Origin: Bacillus sp. FJAT-27264
GTDB taxonomy: Bacteria > Bacillota > Bacilli > Paenibacillales > Paenibacillaceae
Length of the DNA stretch: 64,000 bases
Assembly: GCF_001682855.1 (NCBI RefSeq)
Contig: NZ_MAQW01000012.1
Coordinates: 62,001-126,000, forward strand
Direction: 5' to 3'
In this document: positions 24,203-32,627 of the stretch, piece by piece
Layout: every line of letters begins with the position of its first letter
Position numbering within the stretch: the stretch's first letter is position 1
Notes under the pieces: generated by a model
What the model was told of the DNA's origin: nothing
The model's database searches: none
Seen by the model: the letters and a program-made list of their open reading frames with translations, nothing else
Program-made: the position numbers and the translations under genes

Positions 24203-25057
24203 ATGGGCAATCTGGCAATACATCCTACACTGGCAGGAAAAGTGGTGGTCATTACAGGCGGGGCGGGCGTCTTGTGTCGTGCAATGGCACTTGAACTGGC
24301 ACGCCAAGGCGCTAAGGTGGCTATTCTTAACCGTACTTTGGAGAAAGGCGAGGCTTTGCAGGCCGAGATTGAAAGTGCAGGCGGGCAGGCTTGTGCAATT
24401 GCCTGTGATGTAACGGACAAGAATAGCGTAGCAAGTGCCGCTAGTAAGGTGCAGCAACACTGGGGTCCTTGCGATCTGCTGATCAACGGCGCCGGTGGCA
24501 ATGATGCTTCGGCCAATACTACGAAAGAAAGCTATGAGCCGGGAGATCTGGACAATCCTGACATTCATTCGTTCTTCGATCTCAGTGTTCCAGGCTTTCG
24601 CCAGGTGCTCGATCTCAATCTAATCGGCACTCTGATTCCTACCCAGATTTTTGCCGCTCAAATGCTTGGACGTCAGGGTGCGGCTGTCATCAATATCTCA
24701 TCGATGAGCGCCGAATCCTCGTTGACCAAGATACCGGCTTATAGCGCCGCCAAGGCGGGCATCAACAATTTCACAAGTTGGCTGGCTGTCCATCTGGCAG
24801 ACGCGGGTATCCGCGTGAACGCCATCGCCCCAGGTTTTTTTCTGACCAAACAGAATGAGAAGCTGCTTATCCGGGAAGATGGGGAGCTGACAGAGCGTTC
24901 TCAGAAGATTATTGCCCATACCCCAATGCGCCGCTTCGGCCAACCGGAAGATCTGCTCGGCACACTCCTCTGGCTCGCCGATGAAGAGACCTCGGGCTTC
25001 ATTACGGGGATTACGGTTCCTGTCGACGGCGGGTTCATGGCGTATTCAGGTGTCTAG
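24203..25057 (+). CDS. SDR oxidoreductase, D-mannonate/fructuronate reductase-like
   Basis: 284 residues of classical short-chain dehydrogenase type. VVITGGAGVLCRAMALELA is the NAD(P) loop; NGAGG, the Ser of INISSMSAESS and YSAAKAG (Tyr-Lys pair) form the active site; PVDGGFMAYSGV is the usual C-terminus. The insertion NDASANTTKESYEP after the NxAGG loop is typical of the UxuB-replacing mannonate oxidoreductases such as YjmF. This points to uronate metabolism, but a related sugar acid is possible. AAGGAG lies 8 bases before ATG. It follows the AraC gene by 36 bp, so probably cotranscribed. Confidence 0.85.
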   Translation: MGNLAIHPTLAGKVVVITGGAGVLCRAMALELARQGAKVAILNRTLEKGEALQAEIESAGGQACAIACDVTDKNSVASAASKVQQHWGPCDLLINGAGGNDASANTTKESYEPGDLDNPDIHSFFDLSVPGFRQVLDLNLIGTLIPTQIFAAQMLGRQGAAVINISSMSAESSLTKIPAYSAAKAGINNFTSWLAVHLADAGIRVNAIAPGFFLTKQNEKLLIREDGELTERSQKIIAHTPMRRFGQPEDLLGTLLWLADEETSGFITGITVPVDGGFMAYSGV

Positions 25058-25066
25058 ATGGAATAA

Positions 25067-25960
25067 TTAGTGGCTCAATCGCTGAAGCAGAACGGCTGCC
25101 AATTCCTCTGCTGTGTCCCAGAGCAATGGACGTATCTCGCTTGGCAAAATAGGCCCATGATCCTGATGAACACTCTTCATTGTCCAGAGAACTGGTATGT
25201 CCTGTCCAAGGGCATATCCTGCTCCAAAATAGACCTCTGGCGCATGAGTAGTCACATCGGCAATTAGCAGCTTGCTTGCAGCGATGGTGTCCAGGGCATA
25301 ACTTGCTTGGCGGTCTGGGTCCGCAGCATTGAATACTTGGGGACTGTACCCGCATTGTTCAATTCGGGGCAGTACATGGGCTGACCATTCTCCGAGCAGC
25401 TCCAGATCGGCGGATAACAGCACACAGCATGACTTGAGCTTTTTTCCTCCGGCCCTTGCAGCAGCTTCCGCCCAGCCTTTATCCGTTAGCCTGAAGCTCA
25501 TCCCTTCACGCACAAGAAGTTCGTCACCTGCGAGTTTATCTATGATATAGACCAATTCCTGTAGATTAGGTGAGTAGGTCAGATTATAGCTGTTGGCCAG
25601 CGGCTGAATAACCACCGCTTCTCCTGCCACCTCTGAATGACGGTACAGATATTGCAGGAAGCGCGCACCCTTTTCCTCAATGGTGGCCGGAATGTCCGGT
25701 GAGTTGGCGATGGACTCCAATTCGCTGGCGGCCAGCACCACCTGATTTCCCCGATCGAGCTGTTCCCGGATATATGCGGATAGAATGGGGAAAAGCTGCC
25801 GTTTGTCCTGATGGCTCAACGCATTAATGGTTTCATAGCTGCCACGAAGCAGTCGGTAGGAATCACCCGGAGCACAATGGCAGTCGATAAATTTATCATA
25901 ATCCCCACTGGTTTCCAGTGGAACGATTTCATCACAGAATAAGCATTGCTTCTTCGCCAT
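25067..25960 (-). CDS. Zn-ribbon, winged-helix and deoxyribosyltransferase-like fusion protein
   Basis: 297 residues, family not recognised. Four likely zinc ligands are Cys6, Cys9, Cys27 and Cys29. The middle (about 125-175) resembles a winged helix (LQELVYIIDKLAGDELLVREG, FRLTDKGWAEAAAR). The C-terminal 120 resemble the nucleoside 2-deoxyribosyltransferase/TIR-like fold: CCVLLSADLELLGEWS, GYSPQVF, then LLIADVTTHAPEVYFGAGYALGQDIPVLW, the typical place for the strand and helix that hold the ligand. The match is by pattern and the catalytic Glu is not clear; the residue in VYFGAGYA is Gly where many have Glu. Convergent with the SDR gene (9 bp gap). Possible nucleotide-sensing role; may relate to defence proteins with such domains. 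Confidence 0.6.
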   Translation of the reverse strand: MAKKQCLFCDEIVPLETSGDYDKFIDCHCAPGDSYRLLRGSYETINALSHQDKRQLFPILSAYIREQLDRGNQVVLAASELESIANSPDIPATIEEKGARFLQYLYRHSEVAGEAVVIQPLANSYNLTYSPNLQELVYIIDKLAGDELLVREGMSFRLTDKGWAEAAARAGGKKLKSCCVLLSADLELLGEWSAHVLPRIEQCGYSPQVFNAADPDRQASYALDTIAASKLLIADVTTHAPEVYFGAGYALGQDIPVLWTMKSVHQDHGPILPSEIRPLLWDTAEELAAVLLQRLSH

Positions 25961-26123
25961 ACGGTTATCAACTCCTGTTAGAATTTGGGCGCAGTTTTCT
26001 TTCAGGATAGGATTTGCTTAATCAGGCAGATTTATAAAACAATTTTTTCGCAAAATAACTGTTATAGATTGACTCAGAACATAAATCACTGGTGAGCACT
26101 GTTCAGAGGAGGCAATTCATGTT

Positions 26124-26387
26124 ATGCCTGGAGTCTTAATCGTAGAGGCCTTAGCACAAGTCGGTGGGATCGTTATGTCGGATGGAGCAAGCAGTGATCA
26201 AACAATAGGCTTATTAACGGGTATTGATAATTGTCGTTTCAAACGGCAAGTGAAGCCAGGAGACCAGCTCCTTCTCGAATTCGATGTAACACGGATCAAA
26301 GGGAAGATTGTCAAAGGAAAAGGTGTCGCTAAAGTTAACGATGAGTTAGTTTGTGAAGTAGAAATTATGTTTGCATTCACAGACTAA
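26124..26387 (+). pseudogene. fabZ: Truncated fabZ (3-hydroxyacyl-ACP dehydratase), C-terminal part
   Basis: 87 residues align with FabZ from [16 protein letters not shown] to the end, with [19 protein letters not shown] and the final FAFTD. About 55 N-terminal residues are missing, including the catalytic His of the usual HFPGHP motif; only the Glu of VEALAQ remains. Just upstream the frame reads EEAIHV in place of GHFPGHP, so the junction is sharp at this point. GAGGAGG lies 6 bases before an out-of-frame ATG and 12 before this one, so weak translation is possible. Without the His the dehydratase should be inactive. A full fabZ is presumably elsewhere. Confidence 0.75.
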
Positions 26388-26406
26388 AAGCCGCTTACGC
26401 GGCTTT
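26387..26406 (+). terminator. Terminator after the fabZ remnant
   Basis: AAAGCCGC (26387-26394) pairs with GCGGCTTT (26399-26406), then CGTTCT. The stem begins inside the stop codon. Confidence 0.6.
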
Positions 26407-26446
26407 CGTTCTAACCTTATATCTCTGTACGTATCTCACTAACCTC

Positions 26447-26488
26447 ATATCTCTATACTTATCTCTCTATACTTATCTCTCTATATAG
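26447..26488. repeat. Short tandem repeat, 14-bp unit
   Basis: Three copies of a unit close to ATCTCTCTATACTT at 26447, 26461 and 26475, with two more degenerate copies before (26418-26446). It lies between the fabZ terminator and the lipoprotein gene and has no gene. Confidence 0.6.
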
Positions 26489-26505
26489 CTAAACTATTAT
26501 ATCCG

Positions 26506-27033
26506 TTACTTTAGCGTAATCGTCTTTTTCCACGTCAGTTTCTGGCCTTGATCGTTTTCGAAGGTGAACTTCACCTCGCCTTTCTCCTTCTTCATGTCAT
26601 CCGGGTAAATGAAACCCATAAACTGGCCGTCACCACTAATGTAGAAGCCATCGCCTCCGCTCTGACCATGCTCCACAGCCTCTTGCAGTGTATTTACGAT
26701 ATCGTTCTTATCCGACTTCCACTCGATCTGCGACAGTGCGTACCCTTCAGGGCGCTGTTTGACGGCAAAATCAAAACTGTTCCCCTCGATGGGCTTAGGT
26801 GTCTGGTCAATCACAATCAGAATTTGTTGTTCTGTCTCTTCTGTCGGTATTGCTGTAGGTTGCTCTGTTGACACTGCTGTAGGTGCCACTGTAGGCTCGG
26901 CCTGTGCCGTAGCACTTGGTGACGCGGAAGGCGTACCACCATTGGCTGTGGAATCCGGTTTTGCCCCGCAAGCACTAAGCAGCAGCGTTGCTGCAAGTAC
27001 CGCGAGCACATTCATCGTTGCCATTTTGTTCAT
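26506..27033 (-). CDS. Putative lipoprotein in a two-component operon
   Basis: 175 residues. Signal peptide with lipobox LLSAC gives an acylated Cys near residue 21, followed by a Thr/Pro/Ser-rich linker to about 70. The rest (GNSFDFAVKQRPEGYALSQIEWKSDK, GGDGFYISGDGQFMGFIYPDDM) is a small beta-rich domain I do not recognise. The ATG at 27033 has GAGG 9 bases upstream, better than TTG 27048. It starts 12 bp after the histidine kinase stop, so it belongs to that operon and could be its surface partner. Confidence 0.75.
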   Translation of the reverse strand: MNKMATMNVLAVLAATLLLSACGAKPDSTANGGTPSASPSATAQAEPTVAPTAVSTEQPTAIPTEETEQQILIVIDQTPKPIEGNSFDFAVKQRPEGYALSQIEWKSDKNDIVNTLQEAVEHGQSGGDGFYISGDGQFMGFIYPDDMKKEKGEVKFTFENDQGQKLTWKKTITLK

Positions 27034-27044
27034 GTGATACATCC

Positions 27045-28805
27045 TCAACTTTCTTCCGTTATTATCATTGGCTCTGCTTGTTCCAGCGTAAAATAAAAGG
27101 CGACGCCCTGCTGCGTGTTCTCGGCACCGCGCCGGCTTCCGTGCAGGTCCAGGATATTCTTCACAATGGCCAGGCCGAGGCCCGTCCCTCCGAACTTCCT
27201 ATCCCGGGAGCGCTCAGCCCGGTAGAACTGATCCCAGATCCGTTCCAGATCGTCCTCAGGGATAGACGGACCTACATTGTCGATGCGGGTCATAATAATG
27301 CCGGGTGAAGCCTGCTGTATTTGAATTCGGATCGTGCTATGTTCCTCCGCATACCTGACGGCATTGCTCAACAGGTTCAGAACCACCTGCTCCAGTCGTC
27401 TAGGGTCCGCCTGCACAGCCCATTCTTCTGTCTCCAGGATGTCGATATGAAGATTCTTACTTGCTAGCTGATGATCAAACGATGAGGCTACATTTCGTAC
27501 AAGACGCCCCAGATAAATCTCCTTGGGATGCAGGCGAATGGCCTTGGCCTCAAATTTGGAAAGCTCCAGCATGTCCATAATCAATGCGTTCATCCGGTCG
27601 GTCTCGTTCACAATCAGATGGAGGTAACGCTCTCTTTTATCGATGGCTACATCGTCTTGCAGTCCTTCTGCGAAGCCTTTGACAATCCCCAGCGGGGTCT
27701 TCAGCTCATGAGAGATGTTCGCAATCAATTCCTTGCGTAGCTGCTCAGAGCGCTCCTTCTTGGCCACTTCCTCCTGTAGTTCCTGGTTGGCTTCAGTGAG
27801 CTGTTTCAAGGTTGCGTCGAGGTTCTGAGATAATGTATTCATGCTCCGTGACAAATCGCCGAACTCGTCCTTGGAAGTAATTGCAGGCTGCTGGCTGAAA
27901 TCCAGCTCTGCCATGCGCGTAGCCGCCTTACTGAGCTTCACTAACGGAAACGATACGATTCTGGAATAGATTAACGATAGCAGCGTCACCAGAATCAGGA
28001 TCACCGGGGCCAGATAAAGAAAGTATTGTGTCAGGATGCTAACCGCTTCCCCTACCGGCTGAAGCGAAGTCATCGCAAAGACATAACGACCTCCCTCCCC
28101 AGCTTCAGGAAGCGAAAGAACAACCACCGCGTACACAATGCCGCTCCATTTGTCGGTCCACTCCATCTGAACAGGAAGCCCTTTTGTCAGACGATCTCTA
28201 TCGGTGTCCATCTTGTTCATCCAATCACCAAGCGCGTTCTGAATTAGTGTGTCTTGATAATAAGGGTTAAATGAGCGGTCTTCCGGCAGTAACAAATCTG
28301 TGATTGTGCCCGTGACACGGGACAATCCTTCCTCTGGCTGTGCGCCGGATGGCTGTAGCTTTGCAGGCTGCATAATCGTATCTTTTTCATCCATATACAG
28401 CCCGTCTACAACCAGTGGATCACCGATGTGGAGACCGACAGGAATATCGTTCAGCATCGTTCCGTCCGATGATATGCGAATTGTAATGCTTTTGACAGGA
28501 GACGCTATCCGAATATAGTACGGCTCTACACTTATACGCTCAAACTGATGATTAAATATCGCGATACTGACATCATGCTGATTCATAAAGTCACCAAGAA
28601 GATGCGCGGCTTGATCCCCACCTGAATGCACTGCCGCATACTGCCGGCCAAACTCCTGCACATTCTGTTCCAGCCTACTGATCTTGGTCGTGCGGTAAAA
28701 GCGCTCAAAGAATAGCCCTTCCACCAGCATAGCAATAGAAAAAACAATCACAATCATCACGGAGGTCACAACAAACAGCTTCAGAACTACCCCGTTCTTC
28801 TTCAT
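27045..28805 (-). CDS. Sensor histidine kinase (two TM, HAMP, HisKA, HATPase)
   Basis: 586 residues. Two membrane helices (about 10-30 and 265-285) flank a large extracellular sensor of about 235 residues. HAMP follows, then ISHELKTPLGIVKG with the phospho-accepting His near 365, and the ATP-binding N-box NLLSNAVRY, DNVGPSIP and GGTGLGLAIVKN. It overlaps the response regulator stop (ATGA), so production is coupled. Partner: the OmpR regulator at 28802-29482. The signal is unknown; the extracellular region shows no family match known to me. Confidence 0.92.
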   Translation of the reverse strand: MKKNGVVLKLFVVTSVMIVIVFSIAMLVEGLFFERFYRTTKISRLEQNVQEFGRQYAAVHSGGDQAAHLLGDFMNQHDVSIAIFNHQFERISVEPYYIRIASPVKSITIRISSDGTMLNDIPVGLHIGDPLVVDGLYMDEKDTIMQPAKLQPSGAQPEEGLSRVTGTITDLLLPEDRSFNPYYQDTLIQNALGDWMNKMDTDRDRLTKGLPVQMEWTDKWSGIVYAVVVLSLPEAGEGGRYVFAMTSLQPVGEAVSILTQYFLYLAPVILILVTLLSLIYSRIVSFPLVKLSKAATRMAELDFSQQPAITSKDEFGDLSRSMNTLSQNLDATLKQLTEANQELQEEVAKKERSEQLRKELIANISHELKTPLGIVKGFAEGLQDDVAIDKRERYLHLIVNETDRMNALIMDMLELSKFEAKAIRLHPKEIYLGRLVRNVASSFDHQLASKNLHIDILETEEWAVQADPRRLEQVVLNLLSNAVRYAEEHSTIRIQIQQASPGIIMTRIDNVGPSIPEDDLERIWDQFYRAERSRDRKFGGTGLGLAIVKNILDLHGSRRGAENTQQGVAFYFTLEQAEPMIITEES

Positions 28806-29482
28806 GGCTCCAGCTCGAATTTATAGCCTGAACGGATGACCGTCCGTATTAAGGAGCCTTCACTGCCCAGCTTGGCCCGCAGCTTTTTGATATGGGTATC
28901 CACGGCCCGATGATCGCCAAAGTAGTCCAAGCCCCACACCGCATTCAGAATATGGTCCCGGGACAGGACGATGCCATAATTTTTGATCATCACCAGCAGC
29001 AGATCGTATTCTTTGGGCGACAGGCTCAGCAGTTCACCGCTTACTGTTACCGCATGGGCTTTCTGATTCACCGACAATTCTCCGTAGACCAACGTGTCAC
29101 CTTCCCGGCCAATCGTCCCTTCGGTTCGCTTCATCAAAGCTGTGGCACGGGCCACCAGCACCTTCGGGCTGAATGGCTTGGTCACATATTCATCCGCACC
29201 AAGCTCAAAGCCCATCAGCTGATCATCATCCTCTGTCCTCGCCGTGATGATAATGATCGGGACATCCGACTTCTGGCGAATACGTCTGCACACCGACCAA
29301 CCATCCATTTCCGGCATCATAATGTCGAGCACAACGAGATCAACCATCGACTGTGCAAAAATCTCCAGCGCCTGCCGTCCGTTCTCCGCTTCATAGACTT
29401 CCCATTGTTCCTTCTTGAAATAGTCCGTGATAAACTCCCGCATCAGCGCATCGTCTTCCACCAGCAAAATACTTCTCTTCAT
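28802..29482 (-). CDS. OmpR-family response regulator
   Basis: 226 residues. Receiver domain with LLVEDDALM, phosphorylated Asp in LVVLDIMMPEMDGW (near 53), and Lys of KPFSPKVL. The C-terminal winged helix ends in VDTHIKKLRAKL and IRTVIRSGYKFEL. The ATG at 29482 has GGAG 10 bases upstream. First gene of a regulator, kinase, lipoprotein operon. The direct repeat at 30434-30451, 11 bp apart, near the upstream gene fits binding by a regulator of this family. Confidence 0.93.
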   Translation of the reverse strand: MKRSILLVEDDALMREFITDYFKKEQWEVYEAENGRQALEIFAQSMVDLVVLDIMMPEMDGWSVCRRIRQKSDVPIIIITARTEDDDQLMGFELGADEYVTKPFSPKVLVARATALMKRTEGTIGREGDTLVYGELSVNQKAHAVTVSGELLSLSPKEYDLLLVMIKNYGIVLSRDHILNAVWGLDYFGDHRAVDTHIKKLRAKLGSEGSLIRTVIRSGYKFELEP

Positions 29483-29561
29483 GTCTTGCACACTCCACAT
29501 CTACCAGAAATTCATCAGTCCATTTAACAGGAGACGTGAATGCCTGTCAAAAAGACTTGCT

Positions 29562-30383
29562 TTACCGATTCACTGCGATCACGCTGATCTTCTTATCAAC
29601 TTGTCCAATCCATAGCTCACCGTCACCCACCATAACACCCTGCCAGTTCACGAATAGTTTGTCTTCTTTCTGAGCCAGTAGCTTCTTCTTCACCTTGGCA
29701 GTCATGATGTCATTATATTTGGCGATAAAATCTTTCTTCGTTTTAATTTGCACACTTTTCCCTTTAGTGTTCACGCGCAGCGGATAGGATATGCTGTCGG
29801 CTACTGCTGCTTTGTTATTGGCGGCTACATCCTTTTGCAGCTTGTTAAAGAAGTGTGCAAACGCTACAGGATTTTCTATACCCGCAACTTCATATGGATT
29901 CTCTATCACATTGACCGTATACACAACCACACGATTATTGATTTTGCTGATCCACAGCTCCCCATCCCCGATCATAATGCCATTGGCATTGGAAAAGGCT
30001 TGATCCGGCTTTTGAGCCAGCAGCTTGGCGCGCACATTGGCGGTCATGATCCGGTCATATTTTTGCACGAATTCTTCTTTGGTGTAGATCGGAAAGGTTT
30101 TGCCGCCCTTGTTCAGATTAAGCGGGTAGGATATCAGCTCGGCCACATCTTTGCTTTTACCTTCAGAGACTGCTTTCTGTAGTTTGGCCAAGAACGTTGT
30201 GAATTCCTTGGGATCATCGAACCCGGCGTTGTAGTAAGGATTATTGGCGCTTTGCGGAGCTGCCGGAGCTGCTACTGTGGTGGAAACAGCTTTGCTGGAA
30301 CTAGCCTTTTGATCGGCCCATACCGGCCCTGTCAACGCGGTTGTAGCTACTGTGAGTCCTAACAAGAATGCGATTTTTTTCAT
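29562..30383 (-). CDS. Secreted protein with two internal repeats
   Basis: 273 residues. Signal peptide to about residue 24 (WADQ cleavage area), then a Ser/Ala/Pro linker and two similar repeats (about 52-165 and 166-273). Each has FxxFLxKLQKAVxxGK, ISYPLxxN, a GK(T/S) followed by IxTKxxF, YDxIMTAxVxxKLLAQK, then IMIGDGELWIxxI. The repeats have the alpha+beta look of a small NTF2-like domain, which is inference. No function known. The gene lies just upstream of the two-component operon and has an OmpR-like binding site in its promoter, so it may be a target or the sensed partner. Confidence 0.75.
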   Translation of the reverse strand: MKKIAFLLGLTVATTALTGPVWADQKASSSKAVSTTVAAPAAPQSANNPYYNAGFDDPKEFTTFLAKLQKAVSEGKSKDVAELISYPLNLNKGGKTFPIYTKEEFVQKYDRIMTANVRAKLLAQKPDQAFSNANGIMIGDGELWISKINNRVVVYTVNVIENPYEVAGIENPVAFAHFFNKLQKDVAANNKAAVADSISYPLRVNTKGKSVQIKTKKDFIAKYNDIMTAKVKKKLLAQKEDKLFVNWQGVMVGDGELWIGQVDKKISVIAVNR

Positions 30384-30433
30384 TATTTATTACCTCCAGC
30401 GGTCATTTGATAAACCAAGTATAGTACCCGCAT

Positions 30434-30451
30434 GTGTACAACAGGTGTACA
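30434..30451 (-). promoter_or_regulatory. Direct repeat GTGTACA, 11 bp apart
   Basis: GTGTACA at 30434-30440 and 30445-30451 (plus strand), about 55 bases before the start of the secreted-protein gene. TACTATACT, a likely -10, lies at about 30414-30424. An 11-bp period is typical for a pair of OmpR/PhoB-type regulators on one face of DNA. Confidence 0.5.
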
Positions 30452-30478
30452 TGAAGTGTTATTTCAATAGGGTCTTGC

Positions 30479-31546
30479 TTAATTCAGCCCAAAGGCATGA
30501 ATGAGCAGAAATCCTAAGATGGAAAGTAATAAGGACCCGATCAGCCCGGCGTAGAACGGCTTCTTGCCCAGGCGCCGGAAGGTGGCGACATCTACGCCCA
30601 ATCCGAGGCCCGCCATCGCCATCGCCAACAGCATGTAGGACAGTACGAGAAGTGCCGATATTACCTCGCCTGGGATGATTCCCAGCGTGTTCACTCCACT
30701 CATGAGCAGGAAGCCGAAAATAAACCAGGGCACCGGCAACTCACGCCACTTAAATGTATGGCCTTGCTGTTTCTGTCCTTGTTGTTCCTGCGATTGTTCC
30801 TTGCGCGCTTGCCGCGCATCCCAAAGGCCAATAACCAAAGCAATCGGCACCAGCATCGCCACACGTGTCAGCTTCACAATCACCGCCATATCCAGCGCTC
30901 CCTGCCCTCCTGGTGCCGCGGCTGCGATAACATGCGCTACCTCGTGAAGTGTTGCCCCTGTGAATATCCCGTAGCCAGTCACGCTTAGACCGAGCAGCGG
31001 GTACAGCAGTGTATAAGCTAGGGTGAAAATAGTGCCAAGAATGGCTACCGTAGCCGCGCCTACTGCCGTCTCTTCGTCCTTCGCCTTGATTTGCGGTGCA
31101 ATGGCAACCACTGCCGCAGCGCCACAGATGGCCGTTCCGCATGCGGTCAGCAGCCCCAGCCGCTTGTCGACCTTGAGCCATTTTGCCAATCCATAGACCA
31201 CCACAATCGTGAATACAATATTGATGGCGGCAATCGCCACCACTTTATAGCCCGCATGAGCGATATCCAGTACATTCAGCTTCAATCCAAGCAGTATGAT
31301 ACCGAATCTTAAGAGTTTTTTACTAGAGAAGGCTATTCCGGTCTGAGCCTGCGCAGGTACACCCCTGACCGCCCTGTACAGAATACCTAACAGAATCGCA
31401 ATGACCAATTGGCCCATAATACTCAGAAAAGGCAAGTACGCCAGCAGCTTAGCTATGATAGATAGCAGTATCGTCAAGCCTATCCCCTGCAAAAATCCGC
31501 CGTACTTCATGCCCCTTAAAGGCATTCGGTGTATAAGTCCCATCAT
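30479..31546 (-). CDS. yeiH: YeiH-family putative sulfate exporter
   Basis: 355 residues with about ten membrane helices. Signature segments are FSSKKLLRFGIILLGLKL, GLLTACGTAICGAAAVVAIAPQI, and GATLHEVAHVIAAA. A cytoplasmic loop KEQSQEQQGQKQQG is a low-complexity insert. UPF0324 proteins are thought to export sulfur compounds and lie beside LysR regulators, as here. The gene is divergent from the LysR gene; the shared region holds a LysR-type box. The activity is assigned by family only. Confidence 0.88.
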   Translation of the reverse strand: MMGLIHRMPLRGMKYGGFLQGIGLTILLSIIAKLLAYLPFLSIMGQLVIAILLGILYRAVRGVPAQAQTGIAFSSKKLLRFGIILLGLKLNVLDIAHAGYKVVAIAAINIVFTIVVVYGLAKWLKVDKRLGLLTACGTAICGAAAVVAIAPQIKAKDEETAVGAATVAILGTIFTLAYTLLYPLLGLSVTGYGIFTGATLHEVAHVIAAAAPGGQGALDMAVIVKLTRVAMLVPIALVIGLWDARQARKEQSQEQQGQKQQGHTFKWRELPVPWFIFGFLLMSGVNTLGIIPGEVISALLVLSYMLLAMAMAGLGLGVDVATFRRLGKKPFYAGLIGSLLLSILGFLLIHAFGLN

Positions 31547-31631
31547 CTTCGTTGCACTTCCTTAATGTGATAAATTATATTCTCACTATAGAAGGAACGA
31601 AGCCGAAAGTGAAATATGACTTTGCGATGCT

Positions 31632-31654
31632 AATCATTATAAAAACTTATGATT
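31632..31654. promoter_or_regulatory. LysR-type operator between yeiH and its regulator
   Basis: AATCAT-N11-ATGATT, a perfect T-N11-A inverted repeat. A second pair, GTGA (31567-31570) and TCAC (31582-31585), lies nearer yeiH and could be the activation site. Confidence 0.65.
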
Positions 31655-31730
31655 GAGAGAATCACCTGTGCTAAAATGGCTGTAACAAGCCCAAAAAGCC
31701 GAATAGACTATTTTAAAATGAGGGATTATA

Positions 31731-32624
31731 ATGATTACTGATGCACTACGCGTGTTTGTAACCGTTGCGGAACAACGTCACTTCTCCAAAGCCGCTGAGC
31801 TGCTGAACCTGTCTCAGCCGGGCGTTAGTCTGCATATCAAAAATCTGGAGAATGAGCTTGGAGCCAAGCTATTGCATCGTTCGCCGAAGCAAGTGTCGCT
31901 GACTGAAGCCGGGTCCATTCTCTATAGACATGCCAAGCGGATCTTGTCCCACTATGAGGACGCGCGCCAGGAGATTCAACTGCTTCGGGATGAGGTGACC
32001 GGTAGTATTTTGATCGGGGCCAGCTTTACAATTGGTGAGTATATTTTGCCGGGGAAGCTTGCGGCGTTCGCCGGGCAGTATCCGCAGGTCAATATTCAGG
32101 TCACGATCGGCAACACACAAGAGATTATCGGGGCTATTCGGGGAAATCAGCTGGATATCGGTTTTGTTGAAGGCGAGGTACAGGCCTCTGCTGACCTTGA
32201 GATTATCCCTTATATGAAGGATGAAATGATTGTTGTAGCTCCCTCCGACCATCCGCTATCTCAATCTGTCGTTGTGGAGCAGGCCATGCTACAGAATCAG
32301 GTCTGGGTGCTCCGCGAACTAGGCTCCGGCACACGCGCCTTCAGTGATCATTTTATACAGGAGACGGGGATTGAAGCAAAGCGATCCCATGTCTTCACCA
32401 GCAGCCAGGGTGTGAAGGAAGCCGTCGCCGCCGGGCTTGGGATCGCTCTTTTATCAAGATGGGTGGTACGGAAAGAACTGGCTGCGGGTGAAATTACCGA
32501 GCTGCGCATCCGGCAGCTCCAATTAGAGCGAAGCTTCTCGATCATCCGTCATAAGGAGCATTCCCGCTCCATGGCGGTGGATGTGTTCCTGCAAAAGCTG
32601 CTTTTTGGCAAAAAAGAAGGCTGA
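31731..32624 (+). CDS. LysR-family transcriptional regulator
   Basis: 297 residues. N-terminal winged helix (LRVFVTVAEQRHFSKAAELLNLSQPGVSLHIKNLE) and the C-terminal two-lobed effector domain (IGASFTIGEYILPGKLAAF; ALLSRWVVRKEL). It is closest in form to CysL/YeiE-type regulators of sulfur metabolism. GAGGG lies a few bases before the ATG. Divergent from yeiH, which it probably controls through the T-N11-A site at 31632-31654. Convergent with the ABC ATPase gene, 3 bp apart. Confidence 0.92.
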   Translation: MITDALRVFVTVAEQRHFSKAAELLNLSQPGVSLHIKNLENELGAKLLHRSPKQVSLTEAGSILYRHAKRILSHYEDARQEIQLLRDEVTGSILIGASFTIGEYILPGKLAAFAGQYPQVNIQVTIGNTQEIIGAIRGNQLDIGFVEGEVQASADLEIIPYMKDEMIVVAPSDHPLSQSVVVEQAMLQNQVWVLRELGSGTRAFSDHFIQETGIEAKRSHVFTSSQGVKEAVAAGLGIALLSRWVVRKELAAGEITELRIRQLQLERSFSIIRHKEHSRSMAVDVFLQKLLFGKKEG

Positions 32625-32627
32625 AGG

